A stretch of DNA of 64,000 nucleotides from an uncultured Collinsella sp. (GTDB lineage Bacteria; Actinomycetota; Coriobacteriia; Coriobacteriales; Coriobacteriaceae). The DNA lies in the NCBI GenBank assembly GCA_902493375.1, contig CABUPH010000011.1:1-64000 (forward strand), in the 5' to 3' direction. Shown here piece after piece: positions 34,170 to 43,416 of the stretch. The notes under the pieces are model-generated. The model saw only the letters and a list, made by a program, of their open reading frames with translations. It was not told the origin of the DNA and did no database searches. The stretch's first letter is position 1. Each line of letters opens with the position of its first letter. Position numbers and translations under genes: made by a program.

Positions 34170-34265
34170 GTCCCCTCCCGCGGCATCGCACATTCGGCCG
34201 GCAAACCCAGCCACGTGGTAGTTATTGTAGCGTTAGATGCTTGTCGAGAGCTCCTCTGAACACCT

Positions 34266-34487
34266 CGTGGGCAAAAAGTGGCAAATATGAGTACTGTCAC
34301 CAATTTAGTAGCAGCAAAATCGAGAGCAAAGTGCCTACTTTGAGCGATTCGAAGAGGTTGAAAGCCGTCAAACGCCCTTTAAAGGGGGTTAGATAAATTG
34401 ATTTTGAGCCCATTTTCGCTCAGAACGGGCCGAAAAATATGACACCTATTTTGCAACAGTACTCATATTTGGCATTTTTTGACCACG
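34266..34487. mobile_element. MITE-like element with 32-bp terminal inverted repeats
   Basis: A 222-bp gene-free block bounded by 32-bp inverted repeats (34266-34297 and 34456-34487) that match at 29 of 32 positions by hand count, sharing CAAATATGAGTACTGT at the inner ends. The interior is AT-rich (GC well below the genes around it) and holds no reading frame of note. It sits between the HPr-like gene and a permease terminator. No clear target-site duplication is visible. A non-autonomous transposon is the best reading; a large regulatory palindrome is the alternative. Confidence 0.6.
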
Positions 34488-34512
34488 GAGTCCAAAACCA
34501 TGTCCCAAAACA

Positions 34513-34543
34513 CAAAAGGAGGGGCCTCGTAAGGCCCCTCCTT
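34513..34543 (-). terminator. Rho-independent terminator after the APC permease
   Basis: 11-bp stem AAGGAGGGGCC/GGCCCCTCCTT, followed on the minus strand by TTTTGTG; 48 bp past the permease stop. Confidence 0.9.
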
Positions 34544-34590
34544 AGGAAAGGGAATCGATTTATTCCACAGCCGCAGATTAATCCTAGCCG

Positions 34591-36054
34591 CTACTCCATC
34601 ATGTCGAGGACGGAGGGGCGAAGCTCGCTCTCGGCAGCCTCGGGATCGGTCTCGCGCAGGCGGTTGATGTAGCGGTTGTACCACATCACGGCAAGGCCCA
34701 GGAAGATAACTACACCGCCAACGTTGTAGACCAGTGTCAGCCACAGAGGCTGATCGAGCGGGATGGTGCCGCAGATAAGCACGAAGCAGAAGACCACAAG
34801 CAGGAATGCAGCAATGGCCAGGCCAAAGGTACGCGAACCCATGCGGAAGCCACGGGGAGCAGCGTCGAAGTTCTTGCGCAGCATAAAGTAGGCAAGCAGG
34901 ATCAGCAGCGGCGGGAGCAGAGCGGTGGCAGCCGTCATGTTGGTGACGATCATGAGCAGGTCGTCTAGGTTGCCGGAGCCCAGGGCCGGGATGATCAGGA
35001 TGGGGACGACGATGGCAAACTGCAGCCAGGCAGCGCGGGCAGGAATGCCGTGCTCGTTGAGCTCGACGATCTTGCTACCAAAGACGCCCTTGGGGATCTC
35101 GGTGAAGAAGACCTTGATGGGAGCAGAGGTCCACATCATGAGGGAGCCCAGCGTGGCAGCGAGAAGGATCAGGCCAATGACGCGCGTGGACACTTCCATG
35201 GGAATGCCAAAGTGGGCAAAGACAGCGCCGAATACGTCGAAGATACCGGTGGAGATGGCAACGCCGCCCTCGGGAATGAACAGGTTGACCAGCAGCGAAG
35301 CGCCTGCATACAGAAGGCCGATGGTCAGGCCGGCGATAACGACGGTGCGCACGAAGGCCTTGACGCCACCCTTAAGGTCGTTAAGGAACACGCCGACAGA
35401 CTCAGCGCCGCCAACGCCCTGGATGATCCAGGCAAGCGTACCGAAGAAGCCCCACATAGTTGCGAAGTTGGTCGTGTCGGGAGCCATGTTAGCGGGGGTA
35501 GGAGCCGTAGCGAACTCGACGCCGCCAAAGGCAGCAGCCAGGGACAGCAAGATGAACACGGCAGTCAGGCCGAGAGCCGCGGTCGAGCCGAAGGAGGAAA
35601 TGGAGCCGATCCACTTAGCGCCCTTGGTCGAAACCCACGTGGCGATAGCAAAGACGACGATCTCGATAATGGTGATCCACAGCTGCGAGAGCTCGGCATT
35701 GGCACCAAAGAACACGTAGCTCGCGTAAATGATGACGTTAGGCAGGACGGACGCAAAGTAGAACAGGTTAACGAACCAGTAGCTAAACGCCGTCAGGAAT
35801 GCCCAGCGGCCGCCCATCGAGGTCTTGACCCAGGCGTACACGCCCGACTCGGAGTCCTTGTTAAGGCCGACGAACTCGGCGGTAACCAGGGTATAGGGGA
35901 CAAAGTACAAAAGCGTGGCGAAGAAGAACGACGGCGCAGCTGCCAAGCCGATGGCCGCGTTGTTGTTGATGATGTTCTTGATACCGAACACGGCGGCGAC
36001 CGTCATGCCCAGCAGAGCGAACGAACCAATCGTTCCTCGTTTTTCAGAGCTCAT
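34591..36054 (-). CDS. APC-superfamily amino acid permease
   Basis: Inner-membrane transporter of 487 aa with about 12 TM helices. The first helix carries FALLGMTVAAVFGIKNI, the unwound glycine segment typical of APC transporters, followed by VTAEFVGLNKDSESGVYAWVKTSMGGRWAF, matching the GadC/YjeM-like branch that exchanges glutamate, GABA or related amino acids. The substrate is not determined. ATG at 36054 has GGGAGGG 4 nt upstream. Single gene with its own terminator, next to the ebg operon. Confidence 0.88.
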   Translation of the reverse strand: MSSEKRGTIGSFALLGMTVAAVFGIKNIINNNAAIGLAAAPSFFFATLLYFVPYTLVTAEFVGLNKDSESGVYAWVKTSMGGRWAFLTAFSYWFVNLFYFASVLPNVIIYASYVFFGANAELSQLWITIIEIVVFAIATWVSTKGAKWIGSISSFGSTAALGLTAVFILLSLAAAFGGVEFATAPTPANMAPDTTNFATMWGFFGTLAWIIQGVGGAESVGVFLNDLKGGVKAFVRTVVIAGLTIGLLYAGASLLVNLFIPEGGVAISTGIFDVFGAVFAHFGIPMEVSTRVIGLILLAATLGSLMMWTSAPIKVFFTEIPKGVFGSKIVELNEHGIPARAAWLQFAIVVPILIIPALGSGNLDDLLMIVTNMTAATALLPPLLILLAYFMLRKNFDAAPRGFRMGSRTFGLAIAAFLLVVFCFVLICGTIPLDQPLWLTLVYNVGGVVIFLGLAVMWYNRYINRLRETDPEAAESELRPSVLDMME

Positions 36055-36207
36055 AAGCCCTCCCAATCATCCGTTATATCTCATCTAAAACCGTCCGGAC
36101 TGCAAGCGCAATCGTGGACGGCGCACCTGCTAAGGGGAATGGGGAAAAGGGAGTCAACAAAGCCATCCCCCTTAACGGCGCTAAGCAAACGCCCAAACGG
36201 ACGAATA

Positions 36208-36663
36208 CTACTTGTTGGGGAAGGAATAACCTTCAACCGTCACGTGCAGTACCACGACGCGGGAATCCGCGACATCGGCCACGACACGGTAGGCCTCGTC
36301 AATTTCGACGACGGCAACGCCGCCGGCGGGAATCGTCACGGTCTCCCCCATACCCTCAAAGCGCTCGCGATCGTCGATATCGCTGTAAGTGCGCGTGCAG
36401 GTAAGATCCGCCTTGGAAGCCACCTCGACGGTCAGGTCGCCGTCGAGCGGAGCGAGCACGGCATGGTAGCGACGGTGACCGACCAGATCGGCGGTAGCGG
36501 CCTCGCGGGCATAGACCCACCAGTACACCAACGAGTCGCCGATGGAGTAAGCCACGTCGTGCTGCAGGTCGGCAACGCCATCGAGCGCCTGACCGGTGCG
36601 CATCCACTTCTTGACGGACTTCATCTGAGCGTCGAAATCGACGCGCGAGTTAAAGACATGCAT
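36208..36663 (-). CDS. ebgC: EbgC/YhcH-family beta-galactosidase accessory subunit
   Basis: A 151-aa cupin-like protein (DUF386/YhcH-YjgK-YiaL family) that in EbgC is the small subunit needed for full activity of the EbgA beta-galactosidase. Family features include the HRRYHAVLAPLDG segment with metal-type His residues, and an aliphatic C-terminal strand (VVLHVTVEGY). It begins 3 bp after the stop codon of the large subunit, so they are cotranscribed and probably coupled. A GC-rich hairpin (about 36131-36174) downstream may end the operon. Confidence 0.88.
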   Translation of the reverse strand: MHVFNSRVDFDAQMKSVKKWMRTGQALDGVADLQHDVAYSIGDSLVYWWVYAREAATADLVGHRRYHAVLAPLDGDLTVEVASKADLTCTRTYSDIDDRERFEGMGETVTIPAGGVAVVEIDEAYRVVADVADSRVVVLHVTVEGYSFPNK

Positions 36664-36666
36664 GAC

Positions 36667-39600
36667 TTATGCCTCCTTAATGGGTGCCAGCGCCTGAGCC
36701 AGATCGGCAGACGTCAGCGGTCGCAGGGACACCTCAAAGCTGAAGCTCTCAAAACGGGTGCGGTAGGAATCGAGCACCTCGGAACCCCAAGAGTTCGAAC
36801 CAAGGCCGAGCAGCTGGTCGTTGATATTGACCGTAACCGTGTCGCCCTTGACAAGGTCGTAGACGTGCTTGGCGTTATCGATGGCCTCGCAGCTATAGGG
36901 CCATGCCGAGAACGAGAACGGGTTGGAAGCGGCGTCGCTCGGACGCGTCACGACCAGACCGTCACCGTGGCTAGAGCGCAGGGCGACCCAACGGGTGCCC
37001 TCGCGGTTAGCGCAATCCTGAGGCATAACGTAGGGCGTGAACATGTCGTCGACCGTAGTGCGGTAATGACCGACCGGGTTGGCGCGCAGCGAGTCCGGAT
37101 AGTTCTCGCCCGGGCCGTGGCCATACCACTCGACGGCACGATCGCAACCGGGGACCTCGAAGGAGATGCCGATGCGCGGGATGATATCCGAGTAATCGCC
37201 GTAGGGCTCGCCGGAAACCTTGAGGTCGACGCGACCGCTCGGAAGCACGGTGTAGACGAGCTCGACGCGCATGCCGAACGCGCGGACGGGAGGAGCGATA
37301 CGCTGGCTCACGGTAACGACGACCGCATTGCCATCCTGCTTCCAAGAAACCTTGCGGGTAGACGTCTGCATCACATCGATGAAGTTGTCCTTCCACAGTG
37401 AGTCATACTCCTGGGCATGGTTATCGACGAGCGGATGCCAAAAACCAACCTGGGGACCAGAGGCCATTACGTCGCGGCCGGATGCCTTCCACTCGCTCAC
37501 GGTACCGTTGACTTTGCTGAAGGTCAGCTCGCCGTTGAGGGAGTGGATGCGGATCTCCTGCTCGGTCTCCTCAACCGTAAGCTCAGGACGAGCGGGGGGC
37601 ACGATGGCCGGCGCCGGATGGTTTGCGATGGCAAACTGGCTTGCGCCCAGCTGGAACATCGGCTCGCACCAGACGTGAGCGGCCATGGTGTAGGCGCGCA
37701 CGGTCAGCAGGGTCTCGCCCACTGCGGCCTCGCGAATCACCAGCGGCAGCTGGACGGACTCGCCGGGGGCAACCGCGCCGGGCATGAGCGTCTTGCGGCA
37801 GGCCACGTCGCCGTCCACCAGGGTCTCGGCCGACAGGCAGACATCCTCGAGGGTGGTGAACCAACGCTTGTTGGTGACGGTCAGCTCGCCTGCCTCGGCG
37901 TCATAAGCCATGCGGACCGGGCAGATGACCTGGCCGTACTCGGTAAGGCCCGGGCTCGGCTGCTGCCAGGGGAACACCATGCCATCGATGCAGAAGTTGC
38001 TGTTGTTGGGGTAATCGCCGTTGTCGCCACCATACATATCGTAGGCAACGCCGTCCTCGGTCACAGCAGCCAAACCGTGGTCGCACCATTCCCAGATAAA
38101 CTGGCCTTGGATGCAATCCCAGCGATCGAAGACCTCCTGGTACTCGGACAGGCCTCCGGGACCGTTGCCCATGGAGTGACCGTACTCGCAGTTGATGCGC
38201 GGCTTGGGGAACGGATGCTCACCAAAGTCGTTCATCTGCGAAACACGGGAGTACATCGTGGAAATGACGTCGACGGTATCGGCGTTGCGGTCCTCCTCGT
38301 AATGGACCGGACGATCATCGAGCTCGTGAGCCTTGGCGTACATCGCGCGGATGTTGCAGCCATAGCCGCTCTCGTTGCCCATCGACCACATAATGATGCA
38401 GGCATGGTTGCGTTCCTGCATCACCAGGCGCTCAATGCGGTCGACGTAGGCCGGCTCCCATGCCGGGTCGTCGGTGACCAGGGCGATATTGCCGATATTC
38501 TCGAAGCCGTGGCTCTCCATATCGGTCTCGGCGACCAGCATGATGCCATACTCATCACACAGCTCGTAGAAGCGCGGGTCATTGGCATAGTGAGAGGTGC
38601 GCACCGCGTTGATGTTGTGCCGCTTCATGAGCTCCAGGTCGCGGCGCATGCGATCGAGGCCCACGGCGCGACCCTTGTGATCGTCGTGATCGTGGCGGTT
38701 GACGCCATGCATCTTAAAGTAAGTGCCGTTGAGGTAGATATGATTGCCCTCGACCGTCACCTCGGCAAGTCCCTGGTGATGCGGAACGTACTCGCTGACC
38801 TCGTCGCCGTCGTAGACCTCAAACGTAAGGTCATAGAGGAAGGGGTCCTCGGGGTTCCAGAAGTGGGCATCGGCAACGCTGCACTCGGCATGGCCATCGA
38901 CGCACTCGCCCGTAGCGACCACGTTCTCGCCATCGCTGAGCGTAAACACGACGCGGGAAGCGCCCTCGGCCACCGTATCGAGCGTGATCAGAGCGGCATC
39001 GCCCTCGCGGTGCGTGCGGAACCTAAAGTCGACCAGGTGCGCGGCGGGACGCTGCATAAGGTACACATCGCGGAAGATGCCCGAGGCCCACCACATGTCC
39101 TGATCCTCGATATAGCTGCCATCGCTGTACTGCAGGACCTTGACCGCAAACAGGTTGTCGCCCTCGACGAGCGCGTCGGTCACGTCGAACTCGGCAGACA
39201 GGCGCGAGCCCTTGGTCATGCCGATAAACTGACCGTTGACGTACAGCTCACCATAGCTCTCGATGCCGTCAAAGCGAATGATCTCGCGAGCGCCGGCAGG
39301 CACGGCGGGAAGGTTGACGATGCGCTGGTAGACGCCCGTGGGGTCGTCGGAGGGAACGAACGGCTGATCCACCGGGAACGGGAAACCCTCGTCGGTGTAG
39401 GCAAGGTTGCCATAGCCATCCACCTGCCACAGGTGCGGAACCTCCACGTGATCCCACTCGGGCTCGTACGTAGAGAGCTCCTCGTTGGAAACGGCAGCAG
39501 GCCCCTCAAAGAGGCGGAACTGCCACGAGCCGGACAGCTGGACAAACCCGCGCGACAGCTCGCGGCTGTACGTAGCGGCGAGATCGGCGGTCTCGTAACC

Positions 39601-39675
39601 CATAAAGTACGCATGGGGTGCCAGGCGGTTCCTGTGGGTGAGCGCTTGGTTTTCCCAATCGTTAATGGCGTCCAT
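36667..39675 (-). CDS. ebgA: GH2 beta-galactosidase, LacZ/EbgA type
   Basis: Cytosolic glycosidase of 1002 aa hydrolysing lactose or related beta-galactosides; length is close to LacZ/EbgA (about 1020-1030). Domains in order: jelly-roll sugar-binding domain, immunoglobulin-like domain, TIM barrel with the acid/base Glu in IIMWSMGNESGYG and the nucleophile Glu in QGQFIWEWCDHG, a second immunoglobulin-like domain and the C-terminal beta-sandwich (CDRAVEWYGHGPGENYPD). The partner EbgC gene follows 3 bp later. ATG at 39675 with AAGGAG upstream. Three CAACCGGTTG operators lie just upstream, and a LacI regulator is transcribed divergently. Confidence 0.95.
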   Translation of the reverse strand: MDAINDWENQALTHRNRLAPHAYFMGYETADLAATYSRELSRGFVQLSGSWQFRLFEGPAAVSNEELSTYEPEWDHVEVPHLWQVDGYGNLAYTDEGFPFPVDQPFVPSDDPTGVYQRIVNLPAVPAGAREIIRFDGIESYGELYVNGQFIGMTKGSRLSAEFDVTDALVEGDNLFAVKVLQYSDGSYIEDQDMWWASGIFRDVYLMQRPAAHLVDFRFRTHREGDAALITLDTVAEGASRVVFTLSDGENVVATGECVDGHAECSVADAHFWNPEDPFLYDLTFEVYDGDEVSEYVPHHQGLAEVTVEGNHIYLNGTYFKMHGVNRHDHDDHKGRAVGLDRMRRDLELMKRHNINAVRTSHYANDPRFYELCDEYGIMLVAETDMESHGFENIGNIALVTDDPAWEPAYVDRIERLVMQERNHACIIMWSMGNESGYGCNIRAMYAKAHELDDRPVHYEEDRNADTVDVISTMYSRVSQMNDFGEHPFPKPRINCEYGHSMGNGPGGLSEYQEVFDRWDCIQGQFIWEWCDHGLAAVTEDGVAYDMYGGDNGDYPNNSNFCIDGMVFPWQQPSPGLTEYGQVICPVRMAYDAEAGELTVTNKRWFTTLEDVCLSAETLVDGDVACRKTLMPGAVAPGESVQLPLVIREAAVGETLLTVRAYTMAAHVWCEPMFQLGASQFAIANHPAPAIVPPARPELTVEETEQEIRIHSLNGELTFSKVNGTVSEWKASGRDVMASGPQVGFWHPLVDNHAQEYDSLWKDNFIDVMQTSTRKVSWKQDGNAVVVTVSQRIAPPVRAFGMRVELVYTVLPSGRVDLKVSGEPYGDYSDIIPRIGISFEVPGCDRAVEWYGHGPGENYPDSLRANPVGHYRTTVDDMFTPYVMPQDCANREGTRWVALRSSHGDGLVVTRPSDAASNPFSFSAWPYSCEAIDNAKHVYDLVKGDTVTVNINDQLLGLGSNSWGSEVLDSYRTRFESFSFEVSLRPLTSADLAQALAPIKEA

Positions 39676-39710
39676 GGTGATGCTCCTTCGTCATCGTAGT
39701 GATTCTTGTG

Positions 39711-39720
39711 CAACCGGTTG
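39711..39720. promoter_or_regulatory. LacI-type operator O1 (CAACCGGTTG)
   Basis: Perfect 10-bp palindrome in the context TGCAACCGGTTGTCC, 36 bp upstream of ebgA. The central CCGG palindrome is typical of LacI-family operators. One of three copies. Confidence 0.82.
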
Positions 39721-39752
39721 TCCTTATCTTACGGGCGATGCCAAACCCTGTG

Positions 39753-39762
39753 CAACCGGTTG
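39753..39762. promoter_or_regulatory. LacI-type operator O2
   Basis: Same GTGCAACCGGTTGTCC sequence, 42 bp from O1 (four helical turns), a spacing that allows cooperative binding on one face of DNA. Confidence 0.82.
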
Positions 39763-39797
39763 TCCGCTGAACGGTCGATTCTGCCGGATTAACGGTG

Positions 39798-39807
39798 CAA
39801 CCGGTTG
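39798..39807. promoter_or_regulatory. LacI-type operator O3
   Basis: GTGCAACCGGTTGTAC, 45 bp from O2, with an additional ACAACCG half-site overlapping its right side (39809-39815). It is nearer the divergent lacI-type gene and may control autoregulation. Confidence 0.8.
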
Positions 39808-39815
39808 TACAACCG

Positions 39816-40051
39816 CCTCACTTATGTCACCCTGAGTATCGAAACTCAGCGCAAAACATCATTCTTAAGCTCGTAGGCAACCGCCACGCCCGCTGATATC
39901 TCACCCACACGAGACGTATTCGATTGCGGCTTGGTTGCAAAACGACACCTGTCACCGGATATCATGAACGCTGTTCAGGTGCACTATAGTAAGCTGTATC
40001 CGCACCAGCCCGTATCAGTGACAACATCGACCGCATTTTCCAGGAGACGCC
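39816..40051. other. Intergenic region before the ebg LacI-type regulator
   Basis: No gene. It contains the plus-strand promoter region of the regulator: TATAGT at 39985-39990 is a good -10 box, and just upstream is a TGAAC-GCT-GTTCA palindrome (39965-39977) that could bind a regulator. The -35 box is not clear. Confidence 0.4.
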
Positions 40052-41068
40052 ATGACCCAACCAGTTCGCACCGCACCTACGCTTGCCGAGGTTGCCGCAG
40101 CTGCCGGCGTGTCGCGCTCCACGGCATCGCGCGCCCTCAACGATTCGCCCCGCATTAGCGAGGAAACCAAAAAGCGCGTCCGCGCGGCGGCCAAGGAAGT
40201 CAATTTTGTCCCCAATGCCCGTGGCCGAGCGCTCGCTGTCGGGCGCACGGAAATCATCGCCGTGCTCGTGACCGAGCCCCTGAGTGAACTCTTCAGCGAC
40301 CCCACCTATAGCGAGTTTTTGAGCGGCATTACCGAGGAACTGTCGGAGTCGTCCTATCTGCCCGTTATCTTGCAGGCGTCTTCTACGCATGAGCGCAACC
40401 GCGCACGCGAGCACTTTGAGCGCCGCTCGTTCGACGCCGTGATCGACGTCTCCCCTTACAAGGGCAGCGAGCTGCTCGAGGTGCTGCGCGAGCTGGGCGT
40501 ACCCACCGTGTTGTGCGGCCAGCTCGAGGGCCACCCCTATCGCGACGTGTTCTCGACAGTCTACTCTGACGACGAAGAGGGTGGACGCTTTGCGGCACTC
40601 GCTATGAAAGAGCGCGGGCGCAAAGATATCGTCGCCGTGTTGGGACCGCAAGACAACCCCGCTGTTGTCGACCGCCTGCGCGGCTACCGCGCCGTCTTGG
40701 GCGAAGACCTCCCAGACGCAAACGTTATCTATACCGGCTGGAACAGCGGAGACGGCTATCAGGCCATGCACCAGATCCTCGCGCGCGAGATTGCTTTCGA
40801 TGGCGTGCTCTGCGGATCGGACCGTATCGCGGCTGGCGTCATCACCGCACTCAACGAGGCAGGCCTATCTGTTCCGGCGGACGTTTCTGTCGTCGGCTTC
40901 GACGATCACGAGATTGCGGCGTGCTGCGTCCCCGCGCTCACGACCGTCCGCCAGCCCCTGCGCGAAGAAGGCCACATGGCCGCCAACATTGCGCTCGACA
41001 TGATCACGGGCGCCGAGCCCACCACCTCCGTGATGCACATGCAGCTAATTCAGAGAGACTCGCTATAA
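40052..41068 (+). CDS. LacI-family regulator, probable ebg repressor
   Basis: Repressor of 338 aa. HTH LAEVAAAAGVSRSTASRALNDS (about residues 11-32; quoted region is the DNA-recognition helix pair), hinge, and sugar-binding effector domain (IIAVLVTEPLSELFSDPTYSEFL; DVSVVGFDDHEIAACCVPALTTV). It is divergent from ebgA, and three identical LacI-type operators sit between the two genes, so control of the beta-galactosidase operon by a galactoside is the natural inference. ATG with CAGGAG 6 nt upstream. Followed by a row of hairpins. Confidence 0.9.
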   Translation: MTQPVRTAPTLAEVAAAAGVSRSTASRALNDSPRISEETKKRVRAAAKEVNFVPNARGRALAVGRTEIIAVLVTEPLSELFSDPTYSEFLSGITEELSESSYLPVILQASSTHERNRAREHFERRSFDAVIDVSPYKGSELLEVLRELGVPTVLCGQLEGHPYRDVFSTVYSDDEEGGRFAALAMKERGRKDIVAVLGPQDNPAVVDRLRGYRAVLGEDLPDANVIYTGWNSGDGYQAMHQILAREIAFDGVLCGSDRIAAGVITALNEAGLSVPADVSVVGFDDHEIAACCVPALTTVRQPLREEGHMAANIALDMITGAEPTTSVMHMQLIQRDSL

Positions 41069-41074
41069 GAAACT

Positions 41075-41285
41075 GGGACAGGCTTTCCGCCAGACAGTTG
41101 TTGCGGAAAGCCTGCCCCGTTTTGAGTGCTCATTCTGGGACACAGTTTCCGTTAGACCGCTCAACCGGAAACTGTGTCCCATTTTTTGCCGAATTCTGGG
41201 TCGCGCTTTCCCAGAGGACCCCCTTTGGGAAAGCGCGACCCGTTCTGGACGCAGATTCCGGGACGCACTTTCCGCGACGCCCGGT
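41075..41285. repeat. Row of GGGACA...TTTCC hairpins (three perfect, one degenerate)
   Basis: Three consecutive stems with different arms but one theme. H1: 41075-41090 with 41103-41118 (GGGACAGGCTTTCCGC, one mismatch). H2: 41136-41151 with 41166-41181 (TGGGACACAGTTTCCG). H3: 41198-41212 with 41227-41241 (GGGTCGCGCTTTCCC). A fourth unit at about 41259-41285 (GGGACGCACTTTCCGC) has lost most of its right arm. H1 and H2 are each followed by T-rich runs and may terminate the LacI transcript. Confidence 0.8.
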
Positions 41286-41312
41286 CATCCCATGCCCCCA
41301 CAACCTCGGCGC

Positions 41313-41349
41313 ATAAAAAACGAGGGAAGGCGCGCGTCCTTCCCTCGTT
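41313..41349 (-). terminator. Rho-independent terminator after aspS
   Basis: Stem AACGAGGGAAGG/CCTTCCCTCGTT with a short GC loop, followed on the minus strand by TTTTTTAT; 24 bp past the aspS stop codon. Confidence 0.93.
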
Positions 41350-41372
41350 ACGGGCAATATGTAGCCGCTCGC

Positions 41373-43160
41373 CTACATCAGGCGCAGGCTAACGTCCTTG
41401 AGCTGGGCGCCGCTAACGGCACTCGGGGCGCCCGACATGAGGTCGGAGCCGCTGGCCGTCTTGGGGAACGCCATGACGTCGCGGATGGAGTCGGAACCGG
41501 TGAGCAGCATGCACACGCGGTCCAGGCCCAGAGCAAAACCGCCCATCGGGGGCGCACCAAACTTGAGCGCCTCCATGAGGAAGCCAAACTGAGACTCGGC
41601 ACGCTCCTCAGTAAAGCCCAGGAGCTTGAGCATGGACATCTGCATCTCGGCGTTGTGGATACGCATACCGCCGCCGCCGGCCTCAAAGCCGTCCATGACA
41701 AAGTCGTAGGTGCACGAACCGGCTGCCAGCGGGTCGGCCTCGATCTTGGCGATGTCGGTCTCGGTCGGCAGGGTGAAGGGCTGGTGCTCGGCAGCGTAGG
41801 CCTTGCGGTCCTCATCCCAGTGGAACAGCGGGAAGTTGACGACCCACAGGAAGTCGTGGCCCTCGCGCTTGATCTCGAGCGCGTTGGCCATGTGGGAACG
41901 CATGCCGCCCAGGATCTCGTCGGAGAGCAGGCGCGGGCCGGCGGCGAACATCACAAGGTCGCCGGGCTCGACGTCCATGCGCTCGCGCAGAGCGGCCATC
42001 TCCTCGTCCGAGAAGAACTTGACGATGGGGCTGTTGATGGAGCCGTCCTCGCGGAAGGCGATCCAGGCCAAGCCCTTGGCGCCAAACGTGGAGGCCACGC
42101 CGGCGAGCTTATCGATCTTGGCACGTGCCCAGGCACCGGCGCCCTTGGCGTTGATAGCCTTGACGACAGAGCCCTCCTCGTTTGCGGCAGTCGCAAAGAC
42201 CTTGAACTTGGAGTTGGCGAAGATGTCGGTCAGGTCGACCAAGTGCATGCCATAGCGGGTATCGGGCTTGTCGGAGCCATAGGTGTCCATGGCCTCCCAG
42301 TAGTTCATGCGACGCAGCGGCGTGGGCATCTCGACACCCATGCGGCCGAAGGCATCGGCCAGGACCTCTTCGAGCGCGCTCATGACGTCATTCTGGTCCA
42401 CGAAGGACATCTCAATATCGACCTGGGTGAACTCGGGCTGACGGTCGGCACGCAAGTCCTCGTCGCGGAAGCACTTGGCAACCTGGTAGTAGCGCTCGAC
42501 GCCACCGACCATAAGCAGCTGCTTCAGGAGCTGCGGGGACTGCGGCAGGGCATAGAAGTTGCCCGGCTGGATGCGGCTGGGGACGATGAAGTCGCGGGCG
42601 CCCTCGGGCGTAGACTTGAACAGGGAGGGCGTCTCGACCTCCATGAACTCACGGTTGTGCAGCGCCTCGCGAATGGCAAAGGTAAAGTCGGAGCGCAGCT
42701 TGAGGTTGGCCATCATCTCGGGACGACGAAGGTCCAGATAGCGATAGCGCAGGCGGGTGTCCTCGCTGGTCTCGATGCCGTCCTCGATTTGGAACGGCGG
42801 GGTGACGGACGTGTTGAGCACCTCGGCGTGGTCGGTCAGGACCTCGATCTCGCCGGTCGCGAGCTTGGTGTTGGTGGTCTCCTCGCCACGGGCGCGCACG
42901 ACGCCGTGAATCTTGATGGGCCACTCGGGACGCATGGTCTCGGCGATCTTAAAGGCATCGCCGTCGGAGTGCTCGGGGTCGAAGGTGAGCTGCGTGATGC
43001 CCTCGCGGTCGCGAAGGTCGCAGAAGATAAGGCCGCCGTGGTCGCGGCGACGGCTCACCCAACCGGTGAGGGTGACCTCTTCGCCCACGTTCTCGAAGCG
43101 AAGCTCGCCGCAGGTACGGGTGTGCATGGAATGCTCATCGATGGGACGGGTCTGGCTCAT
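41373..43160 (-). CDS. aspS: Aspartyl-tRNA synthetase
   Basis: Class II synthetase of 595 aa, the length of the bacterial type. N-terminal OB fold for the anticodon (LTGWVSRRRDHGGLIFCDLRD), catalytic core with motif 2 (FRDEDLRADRQPEFTQ), the bacteria-specific GAD insertion (about residues 290-420) and motif 3 (GGFALGLDRVCMLL). Start ATG with AAGGAGG 8-9 nt upstream. Whether it is discriminating or also makes Asp-tRNA(Asn) cannot be judged from this window. Monocistronic with a strong terminator. Confidence 0.96.
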   Translation of the reverse strand: MSQTRPIDEHSMHTRTCGELRFENVGEEVTLTGWVSRRRDHGGLIFCDLRDREGITQLTFDPEHSDGDAFKIAETMRPEWPIKIHGVVRARGEETTNTKLATGEIEVLTDHAEVLNTSVTPPFQIEDGIETSEDTRLRYRYLDLRRPEMMANLKLRSDFTFAIREALHNREFMEVETPSLFKSTPEGARDFIVPSRIQPGNFYALPQSPQLLKQLLMVGGVERYYQVAKCFRDEDLRADRQPEFTQVDIEMSFVDQNDVMSALEEVLADAFGRMGVEMPTPLRRMNYWEAMDTYGSDKPDTRYGMHLVDLTDIFANSKFKVFATAANEEGSVVKAINAKGAGAWARAKIDKLAGVASTFGAKGLAWIAFREDGSINSPIVKFFSDEEMAALRERMDVEPGDLVMFAAGPRLLSDEILGGMRSHMANALEIKREGHDFLWVVNFPLFHWDEDRKAYAAEHQPFTLPTETDIAKIEADPLAAGSCTYDFVMDGFEAGGGGMRIHNAEMQMSMLKLLGFTEERAESQFGFLMEALKFGAPPMGGFALGLDRVCMLLTGSDSIRDVMAFPKTASGSDLMSGAPSAVSGAQLKDVSLRLM

Positions 43161-43416
43161 ACCAGTGATCCTCCTTTATGGATCTGTGCCGCCCCGTGTC
43201 GTTCCGGGCGGCGTCGTACAGATTTGCCCAGCCTGCGTAAACCGCGCAGCCAGACATGGCGTTCTATCTTATCGCACTCGCGTCGATGTGCCGCGAAAAA
43301 GTGGCTCCTGCCCAAAGACTTGACGGAGACGAAACAATTGACGCGCCGCGGCACCCGCCCGCGCTCGTCACGTGCGACAATGTGCCCCAATACAACTGCA
43401 CTCGGAAAGGCCCGTC

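Noticed and set aside
43161..43416. Possible T-box or attenuator upstream of aspS
   Set aside because: Only a short GC hairpin is visible; no T-box sequence (TGGNACCGCG) or specifier-loop structure could be found.
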